DNA from: CAUZIZ01 sp965218775
GTDB taxonomy: Bacteria; Acidobacteriota; UBA6911; RPQK01; JAJDTT01
Direction of reading: 5' to 3'
Length of the DNA stretch: 64,000 nt
Assembly (NCBI GenBank): GCA_965218775.1
Contig: CBDCLS010000004.1
Span: 744,001-808,000 of the forward strand
Shown here piece after piece: positions 25,225 to 34,348 of this stretch. Positions within the stretch are counted from its first letter, which is position 1. Each line of letters begins with the position of its first letter. The notes under the pieces are model-generated. The model was not told the origin of the DNA. It saw nothing but the letters and a program-made list of their open reading frames with translations, and searched no databases. The translations under genes and the position numbers were made by a program.

Positions 25225-26180
25225 GAGGAAAACCCCTCCGACTCTTTGAGATCGAGAAGTGGATCTCTAGATTCCGTTTGCTGAGCGAGAGAAAGAGAGA
25301 GGATGAGGCTCCCGGCCAGGAGCAGGGCACCAACTGCTACATGACAGGTCGTAATCACGACGCCGCTTAACAGGGGTTGTACTTGCTGAAGGCGAACGAC
25401 CCTCGCCCAGTAGGCCCCCAATCCCAGTAGCAGTTGAAGACCGAACAGACAAACCATCAGATATCCCAGTCGATTCGAGGATCCGGTGCGGGTACGACCC
25501 ATCACCGCGAAGGCAGTTGCGACAACGAAGCCACCCACAACGAGAGCCCAGAATATATGGAGCAAGAGCGCAGACGTTACCAGGGCAGCTCCCTTACTCC
25601 CTGCAACGGTCCCAGTGTGGCGCAGAATTGCTCCCAACATCAACTGGACGAAAATAACCAATACCGTTATCGATGCCAGTTTCGTCTGACGATCCAGGAC
25701 TGGCCGCCCACCCGACCGATGCAGAAAGGATTGATCTCCCTGACCGTTGGGCGAGGTTAGATAGGCCATTGTCACGAGCAAGCAGAAGAAGATCTGACCC
25801 AGGCAGGCGTGGGCGACCGAAACGGAGGTGGGCAGAAAAAAGAGAACCGTGATCCCACCAAGGACCCCCTGGGCGACTACGATTCCGAGGGTCAGCCAGC
25901 CGATCCGTCTGACCCACGCTCTCGACTCTGACTTCTGCAACCAGAACGCAAGGACGATGGTGAGAAGACCGACGCTAGCCGCAATCAGGCGATGGGAATG
26001 CTCATAGAGGATTCCCCCGACCATCTCGGGCAGGAGGCTGCCATGGGAGAGAGGCCAATCGGGGACAGAGAGGCCCGCATCGTTGCTAGTGACGAGGGCC
26101 CCCGCCACTACCAGGACAAAGCCGGCGATGGCGGTCACGAATGCAAACCTGTGTAACCCTCTGGAAGGGTCCCCACCCAT
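25221..26180 (-). CDS. ctaA: Heme A synthase (Cox15/CtaA)
   Basis: Oxidises heme O to heme A. The 319-residue protein has eight membrane segments and the conserved histidine regions: EHSHRLIAASVGLL near residue 62, SVAHACLGQIFF, GAILRHTGTVAG, and TCHVAVGALL toward the C-terminus. It starts MGGDPSRGLHRFAFVTAIAG at 26180. It lies 89 nt downstream of the cupredoxin lipoprotein gene and overlaps ctaB. An a-type heme is therefore expected in the neighbouring oxidase. Confidence 0.94.
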   Translation of the reverse strand: MGGDPSRGLHRFAFVTAIAGFVLVVAGALVTSNDAGLSVPDWPLSHGSLLPEMVGGILYEHSHRLIAASVGLLTIVLAFWLQKSESRAWVRRIGWLTLGIVVAQGVLGGITVLFFLPTSVSVAHACLGQIFFCLLVTMAYLTSPNGQGDQSFLHRSGGRPVLDRQTKLASITVLVIFVQLMLGAILRHTGTVAGSKGAALVTSALLLHIFWALVVGGFVVATAFAVMGRTRTGSSNRLGYLMVCLFGLQLLLGLGAYWARVVRLQQVQPLLSGVVITTCHVAVGALLLAGSLILSLSLAQQTESRDPLLDLKESEGFSS

Positions 26181-26269
26181 ACACCTACTCCTCCGCTTGA
26201 ACCGTTAGATCGGCTCGGTTCCGCCTGATCCCAGTTGTAGGGAGCCCGCTATTCCCTGGGGTCGTCTGC

Positions 26270-27052
26270 TCAGCCTGTAAAACTGAAGCTCACTTCCTTG
26301 CTCTCGCTGGCTCCCACCGTCACCTTCTGCTCGGTCACGCCGAACTTCTCGTGCCAGGCCTCGATCACGTAGTCACCAGGCGGCACGTCCTTCAGCTCGA
26401 AGCTGCCCTCAGCACCGGTAACGATAAAGTAGGGATGAGCGACCACACCAACATAGCTCTTCATCCAAGGGTGGACATTGCACTTCACCGGAATCATCAC
26501 TTCAGCGCGGGCGAAGGATTTGATCAGTGCTTTCCCCTGGGCTCGCTGAGACTGGTTCCACTCCCGGTTGCTTTTGGGTAGGGGATGGATGTTGTGAGTG
26601 GTCGGATCGCTGTTGGAGATGTGGATCTCCTGCTTTACTTGAACGCCGATAACGTGGGGAGTATACAAGCAGCTTTTCTGGTCCAGGGTAGCCGGTTCGC
26701 TGGGTGCAGGGAAGGTGTATTGCTCCAGTCCCCCCTTGATCCAGACGAAGACGTTGCTTAGACTACCGTTTTCGTTGACGATCACGTCTTGCGCGTAGAC
26801 CTTGTCTGAGTGTTGCTTGGTGCAGACCGGATCGGCATCCATCCGAATCCGTTTGCCCTTGGGAGCCGTCCCTTCGAAGCTCACTTTGCCGGCGATGCTT
26901 CCCGCCTGCGACAGATCGGGGGTCACACCCGCTGCCTTCTCGGCAGGCTCGTCGGCCGGGGGCGCTTCGGCGGCTTTGTCGCCCCCCCCACAGGAAACGG
27001 CAAGGAACAAAAAGCTACCCAATACGATGAAGCTAAACATCTTACTCTGCAT
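26270..27052 (-). CDS. Cupredoxin-like lipoprotein
   Basis: A 260-residue exported protein. The signal peptide ends in a lipobox, FLFLAVSCGGG, so it is a probable lipoprotein. A disordered Ala/Glu/Pro linker follows, then a domain with plastocyanin-like copper ligands: TTHNIHPLPK (His) and PVKCNVHPWMKSYV (Cys-x2-His-x2-Met). The C-terminal 70 residues look like a carboxypeptidase-regulatory beta sandwich (GSFELKDVPPGDYVIEAWHE). It sits between the octaheme cytochrome and ctaA, so it may carry electrons between the bc complex and the oxidase or help load CuA. That role is inference. Confidence 0.83.
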   Translation of the reverse strand: MQSKMFSFIVLGSFLFLAVSCGGGDKAAEAPPADEPAEKAAGVTPDLSQAGSIAGKVSFEGTAPKGKRIRMDADPVCTKQHSDKVYAQDVIVNENGSLSNVFVWIKGGLEQYTFPAPSEPATLDQKSCLYTPHVIGVQVKQEIHISNSDPTTHNIHPLPKSNREWNQSQRAQGKALIKSFARAEVMIPVKCNVHPWMKSYVGVVAHPYFIVTGAEGSFELKDVPPGDYVIEAWHEKFGVTEQKVTVGASESKEVSFSFTG

Positions 27053-27157
27053 CTCTACTACCTCTCTCGAACAGATTGATTAAGTTGATTAAAATTGATT
27101 ACCGAACCAGAAATCTCCTTTTCCAGACTTCCTGGTTCATTCAGGAATCGTTCCGGT

Positions 27158-30100
27158 TCACTTCACTCTTCGCTGTTCCTCGGGGGTGAACTGGAACATA
27201 TATCTTACGACAAGATCGGCGTGGTCTTTCGGATAATCTTTCATACTCGGCAGATCAGCCAAGGCAAAAATCCAGCGCTTCCCGTCGAATTCGAAGAGCC
27301 CCGAGGGCATCGAGGTACCCGGCTGAATGATCTCCGGATGGACGATCCACCTTCGGGTCCAGCCCGGTTTCAACCGTTCCCTTGTCAGTGCAAAGCTGGG
27401 GGCGGTGGCCGTCTGATCTGCCTTCGGATCGCCGATTGCGTGACACCTCAAACAGGGTGCAGCCTGGTGGGTGAAGAGCTGCCGAGCCATGCCCAGCTCG
27501 GGTGCGGAGAGGGGTTCCAGCTCCGACGCCATATAGGGCAGGGTCTGCTGGCTGGAGGCACTGAAAAAGCGCACCAGCTTTTGGACCTCGGCATTGGAGA
27601 GATTGAAGGTAGGCATGCGGAGGTCCAGGTAGTGCCGGACGCCGTTTCGGTGGGTGTCCGTCTCACTCAAAGCCGGATTCTTCAAGAACGGCGCCAGCCA
27701 ATTCGGATCAACGCGAGCTCCCTCGCTCACCAGGGGTGGGGGAAGAAACTCCTTGCCCTCACCTTGATAGAGGGGTAATTGCTGAAGGACAGTTTTCTGC
27801 CCTGGAGCTAACTGATGGCAAGCCACACAGTTATACTTCAGCACCACTTCCCACCCCTCCTGAATATCTTTTCGACGGTCTCTGGGGCGGTAGTGGAACT
27901 TTTCAGGAATCCTCTGATCGACGCTGCCCAGTAGAAATGTAGTGAGCTGCGTTTTCTGTTCTTCGCTCAGATGGAAATTGGGCATCCTCAACTTTTCCAG
28001 AGGCTTTTTCACTTTGCCCTGGTCGTAAATGGCCGGGTCGGCCAGCTTCCGTTCGAAGAAGCCTTTGTGATTGTACCAACCGTCCTTTTTCGCCTCCTCT
28101 GTGAGCAATGCAAAGTCGAGACGTTCGATAGGCTTGCTGCCCTCCCTGGTCAGGTTGGTGCCGATCTTACTTTCGTTCTCCAGACCCGCAATCTCGTGAC
28201 ATCCACTGCATCCATAGTGGCGGACCAGAAAGCGGCCCTTCTCGGCCAGGGCCGGATCCTCCAGCTCAGGTACTGCGGAGTAGGCGGCATCTTCGCTCTT
28301 CTGGGTCATAAGGTAACTGGCAACGTCTCGAGCCTCCTCAGGCGTAAGACGAAGAATCGGCATCGTGGTTGGATTCTGAACCTGAAGCGAGTGGTCTCCC
28401 AGAGGACAGCGATTGTTGTCCAATCCGAAGTCGAAGGGAAGCCCAGACTCGGCGTAATCTTCCGGAGTGATATCGCGCTCGTGAATCGGGCAGTACGGAA
28501 GGGTCCTTTCCCGCGGATTGTGGACCCAACGGACCAGGTAGTCATAGTTGAGCTTTTCGCCGACGCGGCTCAGGTTGGCTGCAAAGTCACCTCCTACCTG
28601 TTCTTCACTCTCTCCGATCGAATGACAGGCCATGCAACCACGGGATTCGAAGAGTGCCTTCCCTCGTTCCCCATCACCCGGAGCTTGATCCTCCAATCGA
28701 GGTTCCACTCCTGACTGCCAGATGAAGGCAGAGATTGCCTGAATCTGCTCATCTTCCAGTCGAAACTCCGGCATCTTGGTGGTGGGCCGAAATCCCTTGG
28801 GATTCTTGATCCAAACGGGCAGCCAGTCGCGGCGCAGTTTCGCCTTCACTTCTTTCAGGTTCGGTGCAAGCTTCTTCGTCTCCATGAGGAGTTCGTCAAC
28901 GCGTTCTCGACTGCGATCCATCCGAGTGTCCAGGTCTGCGATGCTGAGCGTGCGCTTCTCGGCGTCCGCATAGAGTCGGGCGGCCTCCTCATTGGTCTCA
29001 GCCTCGTCGGCTCGAGCGACGGTTCGTTCGATCTCCAGCTCTGTCTCGATCCGGCTGGTGGACAGATCAGCGATTGCCTTCTGCAGCTCACGGAATTCTC
29101 GAGCGTCCTCTCCAAAACCCTCCCGGGCATGACAACCCGCACAACCACGCTTGGCGAAGAAGTCCCTTCCCGCCGAAAGGACTGGAGCGTGTTCCAGACG
29201 CTGGTCGGCTTCGTGGCATTGCAAACACCCGGCCTCGAAGTTCTCGGGAAAATACAAGGGATGAAGCCAGTGTTTATATTTGCCATGAGCCTGCACCACA
29301 CTGACCGTTCCAACCCCGTTGCCATTGTGACAGGGGGAGCAACCAAAGACCTCGGTGTCATGGATGCCTAGAAGGGAGGAATTGGGGTGACTTGCAAACA
29401 CCTTCTCACCACCCATGTTCTCCGCTGTGAGAGCAACCGGCTCCAGGATCCCCGCGTGGCAGGACTGACATCGATCAACCAGTCCCATTTCCGAACTGTG
29501 GATCTGCTTGATCTCGACCGAATACTGGTCCAGGCTGCTGATCAGCCGCGCGATCTGAATCTCGTTGGGACCGGTCAGGCGAGCCTTGGCGTAGCCGTCG
29601 ATCTCCCGCCTCAGTTCGCCAGGACGCCTCGCGAGCTGGACCTTGCGCGCCCCAATCTGACCCTGTTGGGCCTTGAGCGAGGAGAAGAGCTCTCCAAATT
29701 CCTCGAACGTAAGGTTCCTTGGCTCCGGGGGCTCGCCGTCTCCACCCGGCGAAGGCAAACTGATTTCATAGGGACCGGCCAACAGCTGATCTAGCTCTTC
29801 CTGAAAGTCCGCTTTATCGCCTTCTGAGGCCGTCTCCAGTTGGTACATCTTTTCCTGAACCTGGCTCCGGACACTGGCGAAACTCTTGGTTATGGCGTCC
29901 AGGCTGCCTCTCACCTGTCGCTCCTCGTCGCTGGTCTCTTCCAGCTGAGCCCGGATATCCGCCTCTGCTTTTTCCAGGGCCGCCTTCAGCTCCTGATACC
30001 CCTCGGAGGCATATATGGCTTCCTCCTCGCTGGCCCTTCCTGGTTTGAGCTCCTGAAGTGCCTCACGATACAGCCCCACGAAGCGCTCCTGGTACCCAAT

Positions 30101-30280
30101 CCAGGGCCGCAGACCGGAGGCTTCATCGTAGAAGGCCCAAATCAGGGTCAAAACGAGAAGCAGCGAGGTGATGGCGATGGGAGTCGCCAACGAGGAGGTG
30201 ACGATCGGATCTTCCTCGGGAACGGCAGCCTCTTCAAGACGGGGTCGGGATTTCCACCAGGTAATCGGATTAAAACTCAT
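27158..30280 (-). CDS. Membrane-anchored octaheme c-type cytochrome
   Basis: About 1040 residues from ATG 30280, which has an AAGGA site upstream; the open frame's 56 extra N-terminal codons lie inside the cytochrome b gene. A single membrane helix (SLATPIAITSLLLVLTLIWA) is followed by a charged coiled-coil region. Eight CXXCH heme sites follow in order: CQSCH, CSPCH, CLQCH, CAGCH, CMACH, CSGCH, CVACH, CLRCH. It begins 5 nt after the cytochrome b C-terminal subunit gene and probably replaces cytochrome c1 in a quinol:electron acceptor complex. It is very large for this role. Confidence 0.9.
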   Translation of the reverse strand: MSFNPITWWKSRPRLEEAAVPEEDPIVTSSLATPIAITSLLLVLTLIWAFYDEASGLRPWIGYQERFVGLYREALQELKPGRASEEEAIYASEGYQELKAALEKAEADIRAQLEETSDEERQVRGSLDAITKSFASVRSQVQEKMYQLETASEGDKADFQEELDQLLAGPYEISLPSPGGDGEPPEPRNLTFEEFGELFSSLKAQQGQIGARKVQLARRPGELRREIDGYAKARLTGPNEIQIARLISSLDQYSVEIKQIHSSEMGLVDRCQSCHAGILEPVALTAENMGGEKVFASHPNSSLLGIHDTEVFGCSPCHNGNGVGTVSVVQAHGKYKHWLHPLYFPENFEAGCLQCHEADQRLEHAPVLSAGRDFFAKRGCAGCHAREGFGEDAREFRELQKAIADLSTSRIETELEIERTVARADEAETNEEAARLYADAEKRTLSIADLDTRMDRSRERVDELLMETKKLAPNLKEVKAKLRRDWLPVWIKNPKGFRPTTKMPEFRLEDEQIQAISAFIWQSGVEPRLEDQAPGDGERGKALFESRGCMACHSIGESEEQVGGDFAANLSRVGEKLNYDYLVRWVHNPRERTLPYCPIHERDITPEDYAESGLPFDFGLDNNRCPLGDHSLQVQNPTTMPILRLTPEEARDVASYLMTQKSEDAAYSAVPELEDPALAEKGRFLVRHYGCSGCHEIAGLENESKIGTNLTREGSKPIERLDFALLTEEAKKDGWYNHKGFFERKLADPAIYDQGKVKKPLEKLRMPNFHLSEEQKTQLTTFLLGSVDQRIPEKFHYRPRDRRKDIQEGWEVVLKYNCVACHQLAPGQKTVLQQLPLYQGEGKEFLPPPLVSEGARVDPNWLAPFLKNPALSETDTHRNGVRHYLDLRMPTFNLSNAEVQKLVRFFSASSQQTLPYMASELEPLSAPELGMARQLFTHQAAPCLRCHAIGDPKADQTATAPSFALTRERLKPGWTRRWIVHPEIIQPGTSMPSGLFEFDGKRWIFALADLPSMKDYPKDHADLVVRYMFQFTPEEQRRVK

Positions 30281-30285
30281 ATTCC

Positions 30286-31221
30286 TTAAACGCTGAACCA
30301 AGGAGTTACCCAAACGTACTTGATTCGAAGAAGGAGGCGCAGCGCGATCTTCAGAGGAAGCGCCCACATGGACAGTAATAGCATCTGCAGCGTCAGATAC
30401 TGCAGTAGGGTCATTCGGGCGTAGATCTTCTTGTTGAATTCCGTCCACACAATCAGTTTATGCGTCAGGAAACCGAAGACTACTACGTACAGACTAAACG
30501 CCAGGAAACCAACCAGCCCTATCCAGGGTTGGCTCGTAATGCCCAGCATCTCGTGGAAATCAACGTTGGTCTCAAATACGAGGCGATGGTGATCCCAGGT
30601 CTCGCCGGGCCAGAACCACATCCAGCCGGGCCCACGAATGAACGTCCCTATCAAGACCAACAACAGCCAGAGCACCAGGAATCCGAAACAGAAGGTGAGA
30701 ATGGCGAACTTACGCTGACGGAACGTGTAGTACCCATTGCCCAGGGGGTTCGTGTCAATGAAGGGGATCGCGATCAGGCCCACGATGATCAGGGTCGGCA
30801 TCAGAACGCCCGCGATCCAGGGGTCGAAGTACACCAATATCTCCTGAAGTCCCAGAAAATACCAGGGAGCCTTGGCCGGATTCATGGTGAGGTTCGGATT
30901 GGCCGGTTCTTCCAGAGGTGCATTCAGGGTGATGGACCACACCATCAAGATCACGGTCACGATGAGGGTTGCGAACAACTCGACTCTAAGCAGATAGGGC
31001 CAGACATGAACCTTTTGCTCCCACCCTTCGCGATACGGTTCGATCTTTCGGTGATGCGTTTTGGCCAGTTTGGGATCGTCCTCTAGCTTGGCGATGAGTC
31101 GATCCGTGGCAAAGGACTGCCGGAAACCGTACCAAACAAAGAACGGTACCAGGAATACAATGGCTACAATCGGTATATTGTCGGGAGCTGAGACAATCAC
31201 CCAGAGCTGATGCCAATCCAT
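30286..31221 (-). CDS. Cytochrome b C-terminal subunit (PetD-like)
   Basis: A 311-residue membrane protein equivalent to the C-terminal half of cytochrome b, or subunit IV of b6f, extended by extra helices at the C-terminus. The quinol-site region reads MNPAKAPWYFLGLQEILVYF, so the usual PEWY is replaced by APWY. It has about seven membrane segments (for example VLMPTLIIVGLIAIPF and LTFCFGFLVLWLLLVLIG). It lies between cytochrome b6 and the octaheme gene. The Qo-site change is odd but is shared by some menaquinol-type complexes. Confidence 0.88.
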   Translation of the reverse strand: MDWHQLWVIVSAPDNIPIVAIVFLVPFFVWYGFRQSFATDRLIAKLEDDPKLAKTHHRKIEPYREGWEQKVHVWPYLLRVELFATLIVTVILMVWSITLNAPLEEPANPNLTMNPAKAPWYFLGLQEILVYFDPWIAGVLMPTLIIVGLIAIPFIDTNPLGNGYYTFRQRKFAILTFCFGFLVLWLLLVLIGTFIRGPGWMWFWPGETWDHHRLVFETNVDFHEMLGITSQPWIGLVGFLAFSLYVVVFGFLTHKLIVWTEFNKKIYARMTLLQYLTLQMLLLSMWALPLKIALRLLLRIKYVWVTPWFSV

Positions 31222-31291
31222 GGGGCGGAACCTCGTAACAAATCGGTCTTGCAGTTTGACTTGGCCCGGTAAAACGACCGGGACTAGCCCT

Positions 31292-32215
31292 TCATTTCCG
31301 TGGCCGTTTTATCTCCGATTCGAGCATGACGGGTGAGGGCCCTGAAATACTTCCGTCCTTTCGCACCCGCCAGAAATGGACGGCCAGCAACACCGAGAGA
31401 ATCAGGGGAATAGCGATGCAATGCCAGATGTACGCACGTAAGAGCGCATTCGAATCTACGATTGACCCTCCTAGCAGGGCGAAGCGTACATCGTTATAGG
31501 CGGTGATCCCCAATTCGGGGCCAAACGGTCCTTCGTGTCCAAGCAGGGGCGTGGCACGAGCCATGTTGGTCCCGACCGTAACCGCCCAGAATCCCAACTG
31601 GTCATCCGGCAGCAGGTAGCCAGTGAAAGAGAGGAGCGACGTCAGCACCAGTAAAATCACTCCCACCATCCAGTTGAACTCTCGCGGGGTCTTGTAGGAA
31701 CCGGTCAGGAAGACCCGGAACATATGCAGCCACACCGTGATGATCATCAGGTGTGCGGCCCAGCGATGCATGTTTCGAAGCAAGCCTCCGAAGGGCACAT
31801 CGTTGTGCAGGTACATGATGTCCGCGTAGGCCTGGCCCTTGGTCGGGTGGTAGTAGAACATCAGAAACACACCCGTGATCGTGAGCACGATGAACAGATA
31901 CAGAGAGAGTCCCCCCATTCCCCAGGTGTAGCGAAAGCGAACGGCGTCGCGGTTGACCTTGGCCGGATGCAGGTGCAGGAAGACGTTGGTCAAAACAGCG
32001 AGAGCCCGGTTACGAGGCGTGTCGTCCAGTTTGTGACGGAAGACCGACTTCCAGAGTTGGGTCCGCTTGTGATTACGAACCGCGTCCCAGTCCTCTTTGC
32101 CCTTATCGACAAAGGGCTGCAGTGTGACCCGGAGTCGCTTGATCAGTGGTGGTCGTGACTCCTCCGAAGGAGTCTCTTCCACCTCTGTTTCCTTGACCTT
32201 CTCTTCCTCAGCCAT
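31292..32215 (-). CDS. Cytochrome b6-type N-terminal subunit
   Basis: The di-heme subunit of the quinol-oxidising complex, 307 residues. Two heme pairs are visible: MHRWAAHLMIITVWLHMFR gives H-x13-H, and WHCIAIPLILSVLLAVHFW gives H-x14-H. That spacing is the b6/f pattern, and VRKDGSISGP after it also resembles cytochrome b6. The N-terminal 90 residues are a soluble extension not found in b6. It follows the Rieske gene by 37 nt. With the separate PetD-like gene it forms a split cytochrome b. Confidence 0.92.
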   Translation of the reverse strand: MAEEEKVKETEVEETPSEESRPPLIKRLRVTLQPFVDKGKEDWDAVRNHKRTQLWKSVFRHKLDDTPRNRALAVLTNVFLHLHPAKVNRDAVRFRYTWGMGGLSLYLFIVLTITGVFLMFYYHPTKGQAYADIMYLHNDVPFGGLLRNMHRWAAHLMIITVWLHMFRVFLTGSYKTPREFNWMVGVILLVLTSLLSFTGYLLPDDQLGFWAVTVGTNMARATPLLGHEGPFGPELGITAYNDVRFALLGGSIVDSNALLRAYIWHCIAIPLILSVLLAVHFWRVRKDGSISGPSPVMLESEIKRPRK

Positions 32216-32252
32216 AGAGGCAACCTCCGACCGATCCCGACTTACTGTCGGT

Positions 32253-32789
32253 CTAGACGCGCAAGAACGCGCCCTCTTCTTCGAACCCGCACTCGTGACC
32301 TGGAGCGCACGTGTATAATCGACTCACATCCACCACAATCTGCCCGTCGGGGGCCAGTTCCAGATGGGGTCGATCCATGGGCCGCGGAGCGGGACCCTCG
32401 AAGTTGACCCCTTCGGTGTCATAGCCACTGCCATGGCAGGGACACTTGAACTTCTGCTCGCCCTCGACCCAATCAGGGGTGCATCCCAGGTGGGTGCATT
32501 TTGCAAAAATCACGAAGAGCCCTTCGCTGTTACGCACGACCCAGATACGATGCTTCTGCTGAAACCTGGTGTCCACGCCAGGACTGAAATCGCCGGGGTA
32601 GCCGATCTTGAAACTTGTCTTCGGCTCGAACAGGACTCGGGGAAAGAAGAACCTCAACGTCATGAACAGGTTCGCCCCCAGAAATCCGAAGACACATGCC
32701 CAGGCGAAGTTCCGCCGGCGCACGAGACCCTTTTCTTCGGCCTGGGACTCCTTGCTTTCGGAAGTCGCTGCAACTTCTTGTTTCGCCAT
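32253..32789 (-). CDS. Rieske [2Fe-2S] protein
   Basis: A 178-residue Rieske subunit from ATG 32789. It has one N-terminal membrane helix (FAWACVFGFLGANLFMTLRF) and the cluster-binding motifs CTHLGC and CPCHGSGYD. It ends with a short cysteine-containing tail, YTCAPGHECGFEEEG. The open frame extends 28 codons upstream and is not conserved-looking. It opens the bc-complex gene run. A probable promoter lies about 90 bp upstream, so it could be transcribed apart from the oxidase genes. Confidence 0.95.
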   Translation of the reverse strand: MAKQEVAATSESKESQAEEKGLVRRRNFAWACVFGFLGANLFMTLRFFFPRVLFEPKTSFKIGYPGDFSPGVDTRFQQKHRIWVVRNSEGLFVIFAKCTHLGCTPDWVEGEQKFKCPCHGSGYDTEGVNFEGPAPRPMDRPHLELAPDGQIVVDVSRLYTCAPGHECGFEEEGAFLRV

Positions 32790-32877
32790 GGTTTCTATGC
32801 TCGCAAATGCCGGAACAACCTCATTCGGGCCTCGAGAAAAACGGCTCGAAACCCGCGGCCAGAAAGTAGTCACATAC

Positions 32878-32906
32878 TATGTAGGTCACTCCCAAAAACT
32901 TGTCAA
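32878..32906 (-). promoter_or_regulatory. Possible promoter for the Rieske/cytochrome b run
   Basis: On the minus strand, a perfect TTGACA (32906-32901), a 17-bp spacer and TACATA (32883-32878) lie about 90 bp upstream of the Rieske ATG. The -10 match is weak. Confidence 0.4.
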
Positions 32907-32991
32907 GTTGTCGCTTGGATCGGAAGCCTTGTGGCCGTCTTGGATCGTGACTACCACCAACACGACAGCTCTATTTCGACTCACAATCTCC

Positions 32992-33213
32992 CTATGAACG
33001 CCCCTTGAAGGCAAGGTACAAGAAGGCCGGCATGATTGCCAGCGGGGGTATCAGAAGCAAGACTATTCCTACATTCAAAGCCCATACACTCGACAGCGCC
33101 TGGGCTGTCGTCTTGCACATGGCACAGCTCTGAGCCTGCAGCGACGCGGAGCTCGAGAAAAGCAAGAAGGTGATGGAAGCCTGAAGCGCGAGCGAGGGGT
33201 TGGGGACCGGCAC
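32992..33213 (-). CDS. Small exported CxxC membrane protein
   Basis: A product of about 73 residues from GTG 33213. It has a signal-like N-terminus (ALQASITFLLFSSSASLQAQ), then SCAMCKTTAQALSS with a CxxC pair, then one C-terminal membrane helix, VGIVLLLIPPLAIMPAFLYLA. Similar short CAMC proteins are seen at the end of oxidase operons, where they may help metal insertion; that is inference. The open frame runs far upstream to 33450, but that part reads like non-coding or repeat-derived sequence (GHCERSGKPEAQARGW). The start is uncertain. Confidence 0.6.
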   Translation of the reverse strand: MPVPNPSLALQASITFLLFSSSASLQAQSCAMCKTTAQALSSVWALNVGIVLLLIPPLAIMPAFLYLAFKGRS

Positions 33214-33380
33214 AAATGTTCCCGACTCGTCTGCCTGCCTTCGTTTCAAAGCTCGTTTGTCGACGTATGGTGCCGCGGCCCAACCCCTCGCTTGCGCTTC
33301 AGGCTTCCCTGACCTTTCGCAATGACCGCGAATCCGCCAGCTAGCTGTCTGAAGTTTTAGCTTAGGTCTCCCTTCCTTCA

Positions 33381-33692
33381 TCACGACCCTCGCATTTCCA
33401 GCAGGCGCATACTGTCGGGCATGAAAAACACGACGATCAGGAAAATGCACAGAATCAGCATGGGTATCAGGGTCAGCGTCAGGCTGAACTTCTCGAAACG
33501 CAGGTGCATGAAATAGGCCATGATCAGCGCTGCTTTGAAGATGGAAAGGCTGAGCAAGGTCACCAGCATTATGGTCACGGACAGGGCCACATAAGCCAGC
33601 ACTACCTCAACTATGGTCAGCACCAGGAGCCCCACCCACACTGTCAGGTAGAGACGATTTCCGTGGGATTCATGAGCCGCTTCATCACTCAT
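33381..33692 (-). CDS. Cytochrome c oxidase subunit IV-like protein
   Basis: A 103-residue protein from ATG 33692 with three membrane helices (YLTVWVGLLVLTIVEVVLAY; LSIFKAALIMAYFMHLRFEK; LIPMLILCIFLIVVFFMP). That is the CyoD/CtaF-type small-subunit pattern, including the K-AALIMAYFMHL core. It follows the subunit III gene by 26 nt. The open frame continues 32 codons upstream but overlaps subunit III and is unlikely to be used. Confidence 0.85.
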   Translation of the reverse strand: MSDEAAHESHGNRLYLTVWVGLLVLTIVEVVLAYVALSVTIMLVTLLSLSIFKAALIMAYFMHLRFEKFSLTLTLIPMLILCIFLIVVFFMPDSMRLLEMRGS

Positions 33693-33718
33693 CGTGATTT
33701 CACCTCGATCGATTCCTT

Positions 33719-34345
33719 CTAGACTACGTTTGACAACAGGTAGACCATGGGGAAAATGAACATCCACACCAGATCCACGAAGTGCCAATAGAGACCGCTT
33801 ACTTCGACATCTTCGGCATCGTACTTACCCCGTTTGAACCCCAGCGCGACGACGCCCAGATAGATAACTCCGATGGTGACGTGAGTCATGTGCAGGCCGG
33901 TCAGCGTAAAGAACGAGGCTCCGAAAAGAGGACTACCCCAAGGGTTCCCAAAGGGAGTCACGCCATGGTGGATCAAATCCAGCCATTCGTTGGTATGGAG
34001 AACTATGAACGCAATGCCCCCAATCATCGTAGCGAATATCCACTTGGCCGTCTTACCTCGGTCTCCACGCTGACTGGAGAGTACCGCCATGACCATGGTC
34101 ACGGAGCTGGACAAGAGGCAGAAGGTCATCACCGAGGCCATGGTGATGCTGGGCCACAGCTCAAAGGGCCGGGGCCAGTCCGGACTCGAAACCCGAACGT
34201 AGGTATAAGCCAGGATCAAGGCCGAGAAGGTAAGGGAATCGGAAATGATGAAGAGCCACATTCCCAGCTTTTTGGAGCCAATCGCATAAGGAGAGCCTCC
34301 ACCTCCCCAAGCCGAAACTGCCGCACTTTGTGTGTGCTCAGCCAT
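33719..34345 (-). CDS. coxC: Cytochrome c oxidase subunit III
   Basis: A 208-residue member of the heme-copper oxidase subunit III family with five membrane helices. Features include KLGMWLFIISDSLTFSALIL, GASFFTLTGLHMTHVTIGVI, and the C-terminal SGLYWHFVDLVWMFIFPMVYL, the family's WHFVD signature. It starts 3 nt after the stop of another subunit III-like gene, so two paralogues are present in tandem. This copy is the more canonical. Confidence 0.92.
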   Translation of the reverse strand: MAEHTQSAAVSAWGGGGSPYAIGSKKLGMWLFIISDSLTFSALILAYTYVRVSSPDWPRPFELWPSITMASVMTFCLLSSSVTMVMAVLSSQRGDRGKTAKWIFATMIGGIAFIVLHTNEWLDLIHHGVTPFGNPWGSPLFGASFFTLTGLHMTHVTIGVIYLGVVALGFKRGKYDAEDVEVSGLYWHFVDLVWMFIFPMVYLLSNVV

Positions 34346-34348
34346 CCA

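Noticed and set aside
32364..33008. A 214-residue plus-strand frame opposite the Rieske gene
   Set aside because: It is antisense to clear CTHLGC/CPCHGSG coding sequence.
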